From RYN-230 sp963717125 (lineage in GTDB: Bacteria; Actinomycetota; Actinomycetes; Streptosporangiales; Streptosporangiaceae), in contig CAVQVG010000008.1 of NCBI GenBank assembly GCA_963717125.1, forward strand, positions 1 to 64,000: DNA of 64,000 nucleotides, read 5' to 3'. Made by a program: the position numbers and the translations under genes. Numbering within the stretch: position 1 is the first letter of the stretch; each line of letters opens with the position of its first letter. Shown one piece after another: positions 33,945-41,681 of the stretch. A model generated the notes under the pieces. The model made no database searches. It was not told the DNA's origin and saw only the letters and a list, made by a program, of their open reading frames with translations.

Positions 33945-34350
33945 CGACCTCGGCCCAGTTCTTGTCGGTCTCCGAGACTCGGACTGACCGCAGCGCCCCT
34001 TCAGCAAGCTCACACTGGAGCCTTTCCCAAAAGGTCACTGCGAGGTTTTCCGCGGTCGGTATGAGTCCTTCCAGCCATGGCACGTCGGTATTCAGGTTGC
34101 GGTGGTCAACGTCCTGGATGATCTGCCGGTACATGACCTCTGAAAGCCGCTTCAAGTCCAGAACATAGCCGCTGGCATCGTCGATCTTTCCGGCTACCAC
34201 GACATCTAGCGCGTAATTATGGCCATGCAGATTGACGCATTTTCCGAACAGGTGCCGGTTCTCGTCATCTGATAGGCGCGGATTACGGAGCTGGTGCGCA
34301 GCGTTGAACGTCTCGCGGCGGCTCACCAGCACGGTCGACGGGCTGGTCAT
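33931..34350 (-). CDS. 6-pyruvoyltetrahydropterin synthase / QueD family
   Basis: A 139-residue PTPS/QueD protein. Zinc ligands are His19 (FNAAHQL) and His42/His44 (CVNLHGHNY); Cys38 is the catalytic cysteine four residues before the HGH pair. DHRNLN and PTAENLAVTFWE supply the second His/Asp and the pterin-anchoring Glu. It converts 7,8-dihydroneopterin triphosphate to 6-carboxy- or 6-pyruvoyl-tetrahydropterin. No queC, queE or folE is nearby, so queuosine synthesis is not indicated; the partners are a methyltransferase, a GT4 and an SDR in one coupled operon. Confidence 0.85.
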   Translation of the reverse strand: MTSPSTVLVSRRETFNAAHQLRNPRLSDDENRHLFGKCVNLHGHNYALDVVVAGKIDDASGYVLDLKRLSEVMYRQIIQDVDHRNLNTDVPWLEGLIPTAENLAVTFWERLQCELAEGALRSVRVSETDKNWAEVGDHF

Positions 34351-34576
34351 GGCTCTGAGTGGCGGCCACCACGTCCAGGTCCCCTATGGCCGTGATCAGC
34401 CATGTCATGCCTCCAAGCTCTCCGGTCGGCTCGTCGAGCCCGACGATGGCACCCCGGTCACGATAGCGCCGAAGGATCAGCAGCGGTCAAACCGGGGACC
34501 CGCCCTGAGAGTGCCGACGCCGATGCGATCTGCTAGGAGAACGGCATGGTTGTCAGACGAGGAGGAGGAACCCACT

Positions 34577-34816
34577 ATGACTGACCCCTACGAGCCGCCG
34601 CCCCGGCCACGTGACGACGCCCTCCAGGCGGAACTCGACTCGCTGCACGAGCAAGAGCGCGAAGGGCACTCGACGCCGAAGGAGCAGCGTCGCGCCGAGC
34701 AACTGGAGCGCCGTCTGCGTGTCGATGAGCACGGGGCCGAGGTGGCTGAGCACCGGGAGCAGAATCGCGAGGCAGACCGCCAGGATGAGGAGGAACGCGC
34801 CCGGCATCGCCGCTGA
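34577..34816 (+). CDS. Small highly charged coiled-coil-prone protein
   Basis: A 79-residue protein from ATG 34577, with GGAGGAGGAA seven bases upstream. Nearly all residues after 15 are charged or Gln (LHEQEREGHSTPKEQRRAEQ, then DRQDEEERARHRR), giving a single long helix. No known domain. It may be a structural or nucleic-acid-associated small protein. It lies divergent from the QueD operon. Confidence 0.6.
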   Translation: MTDPYEPPPRPRDDALQAELDSLHEQEREGHSTPKEQRRAEQLERRLRVDEHGAEVAEHREQNREADRQDEEERARHRR

Positions 34817-34906
34817 ACCAGCCCAAGGTGATCAAGCCGCGCTCAAGGCCGTACACGCCGGGGTAGGTAGGATCGGGGCATGCCGGGCCGAGTGGGTCGG
34901 GGTTGA

Positions 34907-35413
34907 ATGAGCCGTCACCGGTGTCACGGCGACCCAGCGCGGTTTGAGATCGTGGCGGAGTTCATAGCCGAACGCTTCCCGCATGCGCGTTATGTCGCCG
35001 ACGTGGGCGGCGGGCAGGGAATGCTGACCCGGATACTGCGCAAGCGGCTCGGACTTGATGCAGAGGTCATAGATCCACGCGGCTGGACCTTGAAGGGCGT
35101 GCCTGCGCGCGTGGAGAACTTCGATGCCTCGATGGCGGAGTACTACGACCTCGTCGTCGGGCTTCATCCCGATGAAGCCTTGCGCAGCGTGGTGGAGTCC
35201 GCAGCGAAGTCAGCTGTTCTCGTCATCCCATGCTGCAACTTCTGGAGCCAGGAGACCAGGCTCGGACGCGACCAGCTAATCGAGCAGATTTCCGGGTTCC
35301 ACAATTCGCGCGGTGGAAAGTCGGAGCGCGTGGTGCTGGAATTCAGGGGCCCGAAGAATCATGCCCTGATTCTCCTGCCGTCGTCCGGCTCCGGAGCCGC
35401 GCGAGCGTCGTAA
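34907..35413 (+). CDS. Methyltransferase-fold protein, conserved hypothetical
   Basis: A 168-residue protein. ARYVADVGGGQGMLTRILRK matches motif I of class I methyltransferases and LGLDAEVIDPRGW the following acidic strand. YYDLVVGLHPDEALRSVVES corresponds to motif IV, and VLVIPCCNFWSQE replaces the usual catalytic NPPY/PPP-type motif. It is short for the fold, so it may bind SAM without the full cap. Substrate unknown. Confidence 0.6.
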   Translation: MSRHRCHGDPARFEIVAEFIAERFPHARYVADVGGGQGMLTRILRKRLGLDAEVIDPRGWTLKGVPARVENFDASMAEYYDLVVGLHPDEALRSVVESAAKSAVLVIPCCNFWSQETRLGRDQLIEQISGFHNSRGGKSERVVLEFRGPKNHALILLPSSGSGAARAS

Positions 35414-35439
35414 CGCTCAGTGATAGCCGGAGAGACGGC

Positions 35440-35940
35440 TCAGTTTCCAGTGAGCTTCTCGGCGGCGCTTCGGCCGGCGTCGGCTGTGCGGCGCAAGAAG
35501 CCGACCAGGAGCTCGAGATCCTTGTCTTCATAGGCCGCGCAGATCTGGTCCATCGCGGCGTTCATTCCCGAGTCAACGAGGTAGAGGCGGAGAATCTCCG
35601 CACCCCGCCCGCGGGCTACCTGGACGACGACGCTGCGGCGGTCGGAGGGGTCACGGCCGCGGTCGATCCAGCCGCCGCGTTCGAGCCGGTCGAGGACGCC
35701 GGTCATGGTGGCGGGGTGCAGCCCTGCGTGCCGGGCCAGGGCGCTCGGGCTGAGCGGGCCGTACCGGGAGATGAGGTCAAGGCACTCCAGGTCGGTGGTC
35801 TTGAGGTCGAGGCGTGTACCGACGCTGTGGTTGAGCAGGGACAGCTGGGCGCCAAGGTCGCGTAGTGACTCCTTGACCTCCCGGTTCAGCCGCTTGCGGT
35901 GCCGCACCGGCCCGCCGTCCGCAGATCCTACCGATTCCAT
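35440..35940 (-). CDS. MarR-family transcriptional regulator
   Basis: A 166-residue MarR regulator. The recognition helix region is LSPSALARHAGLHPATMTGV, followed by LDRLERGGWIDRGRDPSDRR with the conserved DxR wing. ATG 35940 opens MESVGSADGG. It is divergently transcribed from an NAD(P)-binding protein at 36015 with only 74 bases between, so that gene is its most likely target. Confidence 0.85.
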   Translation of the reverse strand: MESVGSADGGPVRHRKRLNREVKESLRDLGAQLSLLNHSVGTRLDLKTTDLECLDLISRYGPLSPSALARHAGLHPATMTGVLDRLERGGWIDRGRDPSDRRSVVVQVARGRGAEILRLYLVDSGMNAAMDQICAAYEDKDLELLVGFLRRTADAGRSAAEKLTGN

Positions 35941-36014
35941 ATGATATTGTCTCCATATTGTATGAGTTACGAATCCAACATACCGCAGCCTGACCCCCAA
36001 GAAAGGCGACCACC
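35941..36014. promoter_or_regulatory. Divergent promoter region with ATATTGT repeats
   Basis: ATATTGT occurs at 35944-35950 and again at 35955-35961, one helical turn apart, with CATATTGTATG (35954-35964) forming a short inverted repeat. This AT-rich patch in GC-rich DNA lies at the minus-strand MarR start and is a natural operator/promoter for both divergent genes. Confidence 0.5.
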
Positions 36015-36650
36015 ATGAAACTCACGATCCTGGGCGCGACGGGCGCCACCGGGACATGCCTCACTGAGCAGGCGCTTGCGGCCGGTCATGAGGTCACAGC
36101 GATCGTCCGGGACCCCGCCCGGCTGGCCGTCCCGGCTCACCGGCGGCTGCGGACCGTCACGGCCGACGTCATGGATCCAGCCTCGATCATCCCGGCCATA
36201 GCAGGGACGGACGCCGTCATCTCCGCGGTAGGCCCGCGCGGCACCGGGCCCACCACAGTCATCCAGGACAGCGTGCGCAGCATCATCCAGGCCATGCAGA
36301 AAACCGGTACCCGCCGGTTCCTCCAGGTCAGCGGCTCCATCGTCGCCGACGATGGCGAAAGCCCTTACCTGCGCTATCTGCTAAAGCCCCTCGTCCGCCG
36401 CACATTCCTGCGTCATGTCTGCGCCGACATGCGCCTCGCTGAGGACGAGATCCGGGACAGCAACCTGAACTGGACGATATTCCGCCCGCCCTCGCTGACC
36501 GGCAAACCCGCGAAGGGTACTTACCGCACCGCAATCGACCGTAACCTGCCACACGGGTTCAGCGTCTCCCGCGCCGACCTGGCCGCCTGCATGCTCACGC
36601 TGCTTGACGACCCGGCGACCGTGCACCGGCACGTATCCATCGCCGACTGA
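36015..36650 (+). CDS. NmrA-like NAD(P)-binding oxidoreductase
   Basis: A 211-residue atypical SDR. The N-terminal TILGATGATGTCLTEQALAA is the GxxGxxG dinucleotide motif. RFLQVSGSIVADD and NWTIFRPPSLTGKPAKGTYR are characteristic of the NmrA/BLVRB-like group (flavin reductase or redox sensor). AAAGGCGA precedes ATG 36015. The divergent MarR gene and short shared promoter suggest a redox- or xenobiotic-responsive pair. Confidence 0.8.
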   Translation: MKLTILGATGATGTCLTEQALAAGHEVTAIVRDPARLAVPAHRRLRTVTADVMDPASIIPAIAGTDAVISAVGPRGTGPTTVIQDSVRSIIQAMQKTGTRRFLQVSGSIVADDGESPYLRYLLKPLVRRTFLRHVCADMRLAEDEIRDSNLNWTIFRPPSLTGKPAKGTYRTAIDRNLPHGFSVSRADLAACMLTLLDDPATVHRHVSIAD

Positions 36651-36726
36651 CACCGACGTCAAAGATCGGCATCGCTGGCGGCCCGTATCGCCGGACGGCC
36701 GACAAGGGTGGTCTGTCTGAGGAAAG

Positions 36727-36758
36727 TTGCGACGGGAGTGTGTCGGTCGGTGTCTAAC
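36727..36758 (+). promoter_or_regulatory. Probable ECF-sigma promoter of the NmrA/DUF2867 gene
   Basis: TTGCGACG (36727-36734) and TGTCTAACAG (36751-36760) are two blocks shared with the sequence before the Asp23 gene at 39949. There are 18 bases between GCGAC and GTCTAA. The layout fits a GCGAC/GTCTAA-type ECF promoter. The downstream leader to 36917 is about 150 bases. Confidence 0.6.
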
Positions 36759-36916
36759 AGAGTGGGTACGGACTGACTAAACACACCCGGCTGTGCGGCC
36801 AACCTGGCTACCGGCAACGCCACTGATGCGCAGCCCAATGCGGGAAGAAGTCCCGCACATCTGCGCTGGGCGGCCAGGGGCCGGCCTCCAGGCGGCAAGA
36901 AGAAGGGACGCTGAGC

Positions 36917-38464
36917 ATGATGGCCGAATCGTCCCCCTCAACGCCGCGCTGGCCCGGGCCACCACCGCTGCGATGCCTTGTCACCGGGGCATCTGGTTAC
37001 ATCGGCGGACGGCTAGTGCCGGAGCTGCTCGCTGCGGGGCATCCTGTCCGGTGCATGGCACGTGACCCGGGGAAGCTGAGTGACCGGCCCTGGTCCGGCG
37101 ATGTTGAGATCGCGGCAGCTGACGCACTGGAGGGGGCCGGAGTGCGGCGCGCTCTGGAGGGTGTGGATGTGGCCTATTACCTGATCCATTCCCTGGGCAC
37201 CGGCGCGTCGTTTGAGCAGCGGGACCGAGAGGCGGCGGGGATCTTCGCGGCTGCTGCCATGTCCGCCGGGGTCAAGCGCATCGTGTATCTGGGCGGTATC
37301 GTTGCTGGTGATGGCAGCGGCCTGTCGCCGCACCTGCGCTCGCGCGCGGAGGTTGGCGGCATCTTGCTGAGCGGTGGCGTGCCGGTGGCGGCGCTGCAGG
37401 CTGCCGTGATCATCGGCAGCGGGTCGGCGTCGTTCGAGATGCTGCGGTATCTCACCGAACGGCTGCCGATCATGGTCACCCCGAAATGGGTGGGAACCCG
37501 TATTCAGCCAATCGCCGTCCATGATGTGCTGCGTTATCTCGTCGGCTGCGCGGCGCTGCCTGCGGGCGTCAGCCGCCGCTTCGACATCGGCGGTCCGGAC
37601 GTCATGACGTATGCGGAGATGATGCGCCGGTACTCCGAGGTAGCCGGGCTGCGGCCGCGGGTTCTGGTTCCAGTGCCGCTGCTGACGCCGCGGCTGTCGT
37701 CGCTGTGGGTCGGGCTGGTGACGCCGGTTCCGGCCGCCCTGGCGATGCCGCTAGTCGAATCGCTCCGGAACGAGGTCGTGTGCTCCGAGCACGACATCGC
37801 CTCGTACGTGCCGGACCCGCCCGAGGGTCTTATGCCTCTCGACCGTGCGATTGCTTTGGCGCTGCGGCACACCCGCGAAGGCGCGGTCTCCACCCGCTGG
37901 TCGTCGGCCGCCACGCCTGGCGCTCCCAGCGACCCGCTTCCCAGCGACCCGTCGTGGGCCGGCGGCTCGCTGTATGTGGACGCGCGGATCAGTGCTGTCC
38001 GTGCTTCGCCGACGGCACTGTGGCGGGTTATCGAGGGCATCGGCGGTGAGACCGGGTGGTATTCCTTCCCGGCCGCATGGGCCGCACGCGGGCTGCTCGA
38101 CCGGCTGGCCGGCGGCGTCGGGCTACGGCGCGGACGACGTGATCCGCGCCATCTGCTCGTCGGCGACGCGCTGGATTTCTGGCGGGTAGAGGCCATCACG
38201 CCGGGATCGCTGCTGCGGCTGCGAGCGGAGATGAAGCTGCCTGGCCTGGCCTGGCTCGAAATGGCGATCGGCCAAGACCATCACGGCATGACCACCTACA
38301 GTCAGCGGGCTATCTTCCAGCCGCGCGGGCTCGCCGGACACGCGTACTGGCGGTCCATCTCACCCTTCCACGGCGTGGTATTCGGCGGGATGCTCCGCAA
38401 CATCACCGCAGCCGCCGAGCGGGCCGCCCGGGCGGCGGACAAACCCGCGTTAGCCGGGCACTGA
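36917..38464 (+). CDS. NmrA-type SDR fused to DUF2867 domain
   Basis: A 515-residue two-domain protein. Residues 15-330 are an extended SDR (CLVTGASGYIGGRLVPELLA; AYYLIHSLGTG; VKRIVYLGGIV). About 345-505 is a DUF2867/SRPBCC-like domain (ALWRVIEGIGGETGWYSFPA, WRVEAITPGSLLRLRAEMKL, YWRSISPFHGVVFGGMLRNI). Proteins of this fused type are predicted membrane-lipid or quinone-related epimerase/reductases, but the reaction is unknown. AAGAAGGGA precedes the ATG. The ECF-like promoter at 36727-36758 links it to the envelope-stress sigma gene 1 kb away. Confidence 0.75.
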   Translation: MMAESSPSTPRWPGPPPLRCLVTGASGYIGGRLVPELLAAGHPVRCMARDPGKLSDRPWSGDVEIAAADALEGAGVRRALEGVDVAYYLIHSLGTGASFEQRDREAAGIFAAAAMSAGVKRIVYLGGIVAGDGSGLSPHLRSRAEVGGILLSGGVPVAALQAAVIIGSGSASFEMLRYLTERLPIMVTPKWVGTRIQPIAVHDVLRYLVGCAALPAGVSRRFDIGGPDVMTYAEMMRRYSEVAGLRPRVLVPVPLLTPRLSSLWVGLVTPVPAALAMPLVESLRNEVVCSEHDIASYVPDPPEGLMPLDRAIALALRHTREGAVSTRWSSAATPGAPSDPLPSDPSWAGGSLYVDARISAVRASPTALWRVIEGIGGETGWYSFPAAWAARGLLDRLAGGVGLRRGRRDPRHLLVGDALDFWRVEAITPGSLLRLRAEMKLPGLAWLEMAIGQDHHGMTTYSQRAIFQPRGLAGHAYWRSISPFHGVVFGGMLRNITAAAERAARAADKPALAGH

Positions 38465-38488
38465 GCAGCGCCAGGCGACAACCGTGGT

Positions 38489-39136
38489 CTAGGCGATGAC
38501 GTCGTTGACGGTGACGTTGACGGTGACGTCGTGGAGACCGGTTTTGGCGCGTAGTTCGGCGATGGCTCGCTGCTGGACTTCGCGGGCGATTGTGTCGAGT
38601 TGGGTGCCGTATTGGGCGGCGATAGCGAGGTCGACCACGGCGGTGCGGCCGAGGACGCCGGCTGCGGCGTGGGGGTGGTGATCCCGGAGGGTTGCTTTTT
38701 CGGCTGGGCCTGTGGTGGTGCCGTGGGTGCTGCGGCCGAAGGCGGCCCGGACTCCGGGGACGTTGCGGGCCGCGTCGCGCGCGATCGTAGCTACCACGTG
38801 GGCAGCGATGCGGATGGCTCCGGTGTCGCTGAGCTGGAAGGTGTACCAGACGTCGGCGATGAGTTTGCGGATCTGTCTGGCTACTGCGGCTTTCAGGGTT
38901 GCGGGAACGGCGACGTGTTCGGCGGCGAGGCGGCGCACGGGTTCCCAGAGGCGGCTGAATTCCTGGAATGCGGCTTGGCAGTGGGGGCAGTGGCGCTGGT
39001 GCTCGGTGAGCTGGCCTGGATGCCCATCGGCGGCTTGTTCGAGCAGTTCATCGATGTCGGCGCCGCAGGCGAGGTGGCGGGTTGTGCCACTGAGCAGCTG
39101 GCGGATGTCGTGGACCGGCTGGCCGGGATCCGTCAT
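38489..39136 (-). CDS. Zinc-finger-Asp23 fusion, probable anti-sigma factor
   Basis: A 215-residue protein. Residues 20-70 carry a His-x3-Cys-x2-Cys motif (HQRHCPHC) with a preceding helix, like zinc-binding anti-sigma domains. Residues 85-215 are an Asp23/Gls24-type domain (YTFQLSDTGAIRIAAHVVAT, VVDLAIAAQYGTQLDTIARE, LHDVTVNVTVNDV). It starts 6 bases after the ECF sigma stop, the classic sigma/anti-sigma arrangement. The fusion suggests that envelope state is read through the Asp23 part and passed to the sigma factor. That mechanism is inferred; the motif and gene order are seen. Confidence 0.7.
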   Translation of the reverse strand: MTDPGQPVHDIRQLLSGTTRHLACGADIDELLEQAADGHPGQLTEHQRHCPHCQAAFQEFSRLWEPVRRLAAEHVAVPATLKAAVARQIRKLIADVWYTFQLSDTGAIRIAAHVVATIARDAARNVPGVRAAFGRSTHGTTTGPAEKATLRDHHPHAAAGVLGRTAVVDLAIAAQYGTQLDTIAREVQQRAIAELRAKTGLHDVTVNVTVNDVIA

Positions 39137-39142
39137 TCCCGC

Positions 39143-39718
39143 TCACCTCCACTGCTCTAGCGTCTGACTTAGTGTGCGCCTTCCGCGGAACAGGTGGCTA
39201 CGGACGGCCGGGATTGTACTTGCGGTGATGCGGGCGATCTCAGCGTTGGACAGTCCCTCGAAGTGGCGCAAGACGATTGCTACGCGCTGCGGCGGGGGCA
39301 GGGCAGCGACGGCGTCTGTTACAGCATCGATGGTCAGATCGCGTTCCGTCTGCTGGCCGGGCTCATCGGCTGCCTTAGGGACGTCGCCAAGCAGGTCGAG
39401 GGACTCGGTGGCCCGCGTCCGGGTGATCCGGTTCAGCGCCCTGCTGGTGACGATCCGGTACAGCCAGGTAGAGAAGCTGGACCGCGCTTTGAACCGGGGT
39501 AGTTGCTGCCATGCCGTGACGAGCGCTTCCTGGGCGACGTCCTCAGCGTCCTGGTGATTACCGAGCAGCCGCAACGCCACACGGTAGGCCAGCGGGCCGT
39601 GGCGGTCCACGAGTTCGGCGTAGGCATCAACGTAACCTTCCTGGGCACGCCGGACGAGGTAGCCGTCACTGACGTCTGCTCCCAACGCTACCCCCGTGCT
39701 GAACGCCGTGCCTGTCAC
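39143..39718 (-). CDS. ECF RNA polymerase sigma factor
   Basis: About 191 residues from GTG 39718. Region 2: YVDAYAELVDRHGPLAYRVA, LGNHQDAEDVAQEALVTAWQ, SFSTWLYRIVTSRALNRI. Region 4: AVAALPPPQRVAIVLRHFEG, LSNAEIARITASTIPAVRSH. All expected ECF features are present. The frame stays open upstream to 39961, so the start is uncertain; GTG 39718 gives normal ECF length. It pairs with the zinc-finger-Asp23 gene downstream and faces the Asp23 operon, whose promoter it likely reads. Confidence 0.85.
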   Translation of the reverse strand: MTGTAFSTGVALGADVSDGYLVRRAQEGYVDAYAELVDRHGPLAYRVALRLLGNHQDAEDVAQEALVTAWQQLPRFKARSSFSTWLYRIVTSRALNRITRTRATESLDLLGDVPKAADEPGQQTERDLTIDAVTDAVAALPPPQRVAIVLRHFEGLSNAEIARITASTIPAVRSHLFRGRRTLSQTLEQWR

Positions 39719-39830
39719 GGCCTTGCCGGGTGACCTGTCCGGTACCGGCTGCCCGTTGACCGAGACCGGGGTCCCGTGAGCGGCACTCTCCGTCGTGCTG
39801 GCGTCACTTCCCGAGGATCGGCAAATGATG

Positions 39831-39860
39831 TGCGACGTTTCCGGCCGGAGTGTGTCTAAC
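39831..39860 (+). promoter_or_regulatory. Probable ECF-sigma promoter of the Asp23 operon
   Basis: TGCGACG (39831-39837) and TGTCTAACAG (39853-39862) match the blocks at 36729-36760, with 17 bases between TGCGAC and GTCTAA. It points toward the Asp23 gene at 39949, leaving a leader of roughly 80 bases, and lies in the divergent region beside the ECF sigma gene itself. Confidence 0.65.
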
Positions 39861-39948
39861 AGTGCAGGGACGGCTCGTGGGACTGTGCTGGCCCGGCGTA
39901 GCCGGTACATGGCCGCTCGCCACATCTCGACAGAGAGAGTGCTTCCTG

Positions 39949-40422
39949 ATGACCCAGACAAGCTCGACGCCGTCGACCAAGCCGGCCAGAAGGATCAGCG
40001 ACGCCAGCCCGGCCACCGCCGAGCGCATCTCAACTGATGATGGCAAGATCACCGTGGCGCAGGGCGTCGTGCAGAAGATCGCCGGGATTGCGTGCCGCGA
40101 GATCAGCGGCGTGCACGCGATGGGGGTTTCGACCAGCCGCGCGTTCGGCGCGGTCCGTGAGCGGATCCCGGGCAGCTCGGGCCCGAACGTCGCCCAGGGT
40201 GTGGGGGTGGAGGTCGGGGAGACCGAGGCCGCCATCGACCTGGACATCGTCGTAGAGTACGGCGTCAGCATCGCTGATCTGGGCCGGAGCATCCAGCGCA
40301 ACGTCAAGCAGGCCGTGGAGCGGATGACCGGCCTGGATGTGGTGGAGGTCAACATTAACGTCGATGACCTCTACCTGCCGGGCAGCGACGATCAGGATGA
40401 CGCCCCTTCGCGCGTGTCATGA
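39949..40422 (+). CDS. Asp23/Gls24-family envelope stress protein
   Basis: A 157-residue Asp23 protein. The first 25 residues are a polar tail; then DGKITVAQGVVQKIAGIACR, GVGVEVGETEAAIDLDIVVE and YGVSIADLGRSIQRNVKQAV, ending LDVVEVNINVDDLYLP, all hallmarks of the family. These proteins coat the inner face of the membrane, held by AmaP-like anchors, and are cell-envelope stress induced. The stop overlaps the next gene (ATGA). The ECF-type promoter at 39831-39860 lies upstream. Confidence 0.85.
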   Translation: MTQTSSTPSTKPARRISDASPATAERISTDDGKITVAQGVVQKIAGIACREISGVHAMGVSTSRAFGAVRERIPGSSGPNVAQGVGVEVGETEAAIDLDIVVEYGVSIADLGRSIQRNVKQAVERMTGLDVVEVNINVDDLYLPGSDDQDDAPSRVS

Positions 40423-40883
40423 CCGTGCTCACCCTTCCTGTGGGAAGCCCTGTGGGACCGGCGGTGGCCGACGGCGTCGATCTCGATGCCGTCGCCGCGG
40501 CGGTCCGCAACTGCCCGGCTGTCGATGATCTGTGTCCGGGTCCGTGGGGCGGTGTAGTGACCTACCTGCCGGGGCGGCAGGTAGCCGGGGTGCGGGTGGC
40601 CTCCGATCATGTGGTGATCTCTGTCCGCGGCCAGTGGGGCGTTCCGGCCAGCGAGCTGGCAGGCCAGGTCCGGGCCGCCCTCACGCGGCTGGTCGGGGGA
40701 CGGCGGGTGGACCTTGTCGTGGCCGATCTGACCGACGCTAGTGCGCAAGCTCCGGCCCGCGTGCAGCGCGAGGAGGTGAGTTCGTGGACGACGAGCAATC
40801 CCGGCGGCGTGCCCGGCGCGAATTCATCCGCGCCCACCACCCCGACCACGGTGGTGACCCCACCGCCTTCGCCGCCGGCCTAG
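40419..40883 (+). CDS. Asp23-associated hypothetical protein
   Basis: A 154-residue protein translationally coupled to the Asp23 gene (ATGA). Residues 15-110 keep the Asp23-like alternation of a helix (DGVDLDAVAAAVRNCPAVDD) and strands (GVVTYLPGRQVAGVRVASDH, VDLVVADLTD), so it may be a divergent Asp23 relative. The last 40 residues are Thr/Pro/Ser-rich and overlap the next frame by 100 bases, an unusual length. The true stop could differ if there is a frameshift near 40780. Confidence 0.55.
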   Translation: MTVLTLPVGSPVGPAVADGVDLDAVAAAVRNCPAVDDLCPGPWGGVVTYLPGRQVAGVRVASDHVVISVRGQWGVPASELAGQVRAALTRLVGGRRVDLVVADLTDASAQAPARVQREEVSSWTTSNPGGVPGANSSAPTTPTTVVTPPPSPPA

Positions 40884-41020
40884 CCGAACTTGACCAGCTC
40901 CCGGCCGGTGGGCCGGCCGCGCGGGTAGTGGTCGTCGCGGACACGCCCTGGCTGGTGAGCCTGCTGGCAGCGCTGATGCACCGGATCGGCTGGCGCCGCC
41001 CGCCACGGCGGGTCAGGTAA
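40784..41020 (+). CDS. Small protein with J-domain-like HPD motif and membrane helix
   Basis: A 78-residue frame from GTG 40784, with AGGAGG seven bases upstream. RRREFIRAHHPDHGGDPTAF resembles helix II, the HPD loop and the start of helix III of a J domain. Helix I is lacking. Then VVVVADTPWLVSLLAALMHR could be a membrane-associated helix. A real J domain is about 70 residues, so this is at most a mini-version. It overlaps the preceding gene by 100 bases in another frame. Confidence 0.5.
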   Translation: MDDEQSRRRARREFIRAHHPDHGGDPTAFAAGLAELDQLPAGGPAARVVVVADTPWLVSLLAALMHRIGWRRPPRRVR

Positions 41021-41054
41021 GGCCCCTTGTTGATTTTAGTGAATGTGAGATGAC

Positions 41055-41237
41055 ATGACACGTACCACTCTCGGCCTCGTGATCGGGCTCGCGCTCGGCC
41101 TGGCGCTGGCATTCGGCAGCTTCGGGCAGATGCTCATCGTGGCGCTGTTCGCCGTGATCGGATTCGTCGTCGCGAAGATACTGGACAATGACCTGGACCT
41201 GGGCCCCTACCTGGCGCGCTGGCGCGATAGCCGATGA
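41055..41237 (+). CDS. DUF2273 small membrane protein
   Basis: A 60-residue protein with two hydrophobic helices (LGLVIGLALGLALAFGSFGQ; MLIVALFAVIGFVVAKIL) and a short polar tail LDLGPYLARWRDSR. This is the DUF2273 pattern found in Asp23/amaP operons of Gram-positive bacteria. Its stop overlaps the next Asp23 gene. Confidence 0.8.
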   Translation: MTRTTLGLVIGLALGLALAFGSFGQMLIVALFAVIGFVVAKILDNDLDLGPYLARWRDSR

Positions 41238-41662
41238 CAGCCATGGCCGTGCGCCCCGCCACCCCCGGCTCTCCGGCCGGGCGCACCGAGCTCGGCATGA
41301 TCAGCATCAACGACCGCGTGGTGGAGAAGCTGGCCGCCGGTGCGGCGATCGAGATCCCCGATGCTGGCGCGGCTGCGCCCCGGGTCCTGGGCCGCTCCAT
41401 GACCGGCGCCGCCGCTTTGGGGGCACGCCAGACGAGCCTGACCGCGCTGCCGAAAGCCTCAGCCGACGTCGACGGCTGGATTGTGATCTTGGACTTGTCG
41501 ATCAGCGTGCGCTGGCCTGCGTCGGTGCCGGAGGTCGCCAGCGCGGTCCGTGAGCACGTCCGCAGCCGGGTCAGCGAGCTGACCGGCCTGACCGTTGCTG
41601 AGGTATCCATCTCGGTCACCGACCTGGTCACCCAGCTCCCCGCGCCTCCCCGGGTGCACTGA
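41234..41662 (+). CDS. Asp23/Gls24-family protein, second copy
   Basis: A 142-residue Asp23 relative. GMISINDRVVEKLAAGAAIE and VDGWIVILDLSISVRWPASV, then VREHVRSRVSELTGLTVAEV and SISVTDL, follow the family alternation of conserved strands and a helix. It starts inside the DUF2273 stop codon region (coupled). Divergent from the copy at 39949, which suggests hetero-assembly on the membrane. Confidence 0.75.
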   Translation: MTAMAVRPATPGSPAGRTELGMISINDRVVEKLAAGAAIEIPDAGAAAPRVLGRSMTGAAALGARQTSLTALPKASADVDGWIVILDLSISVRWPASVPEVASAVREHVRSRVSELTGLTVAEVSISVTDLVTQLPAPPRVH

Positions 41663-41681
41663 CAGCAGGAAGGGCAGACCG

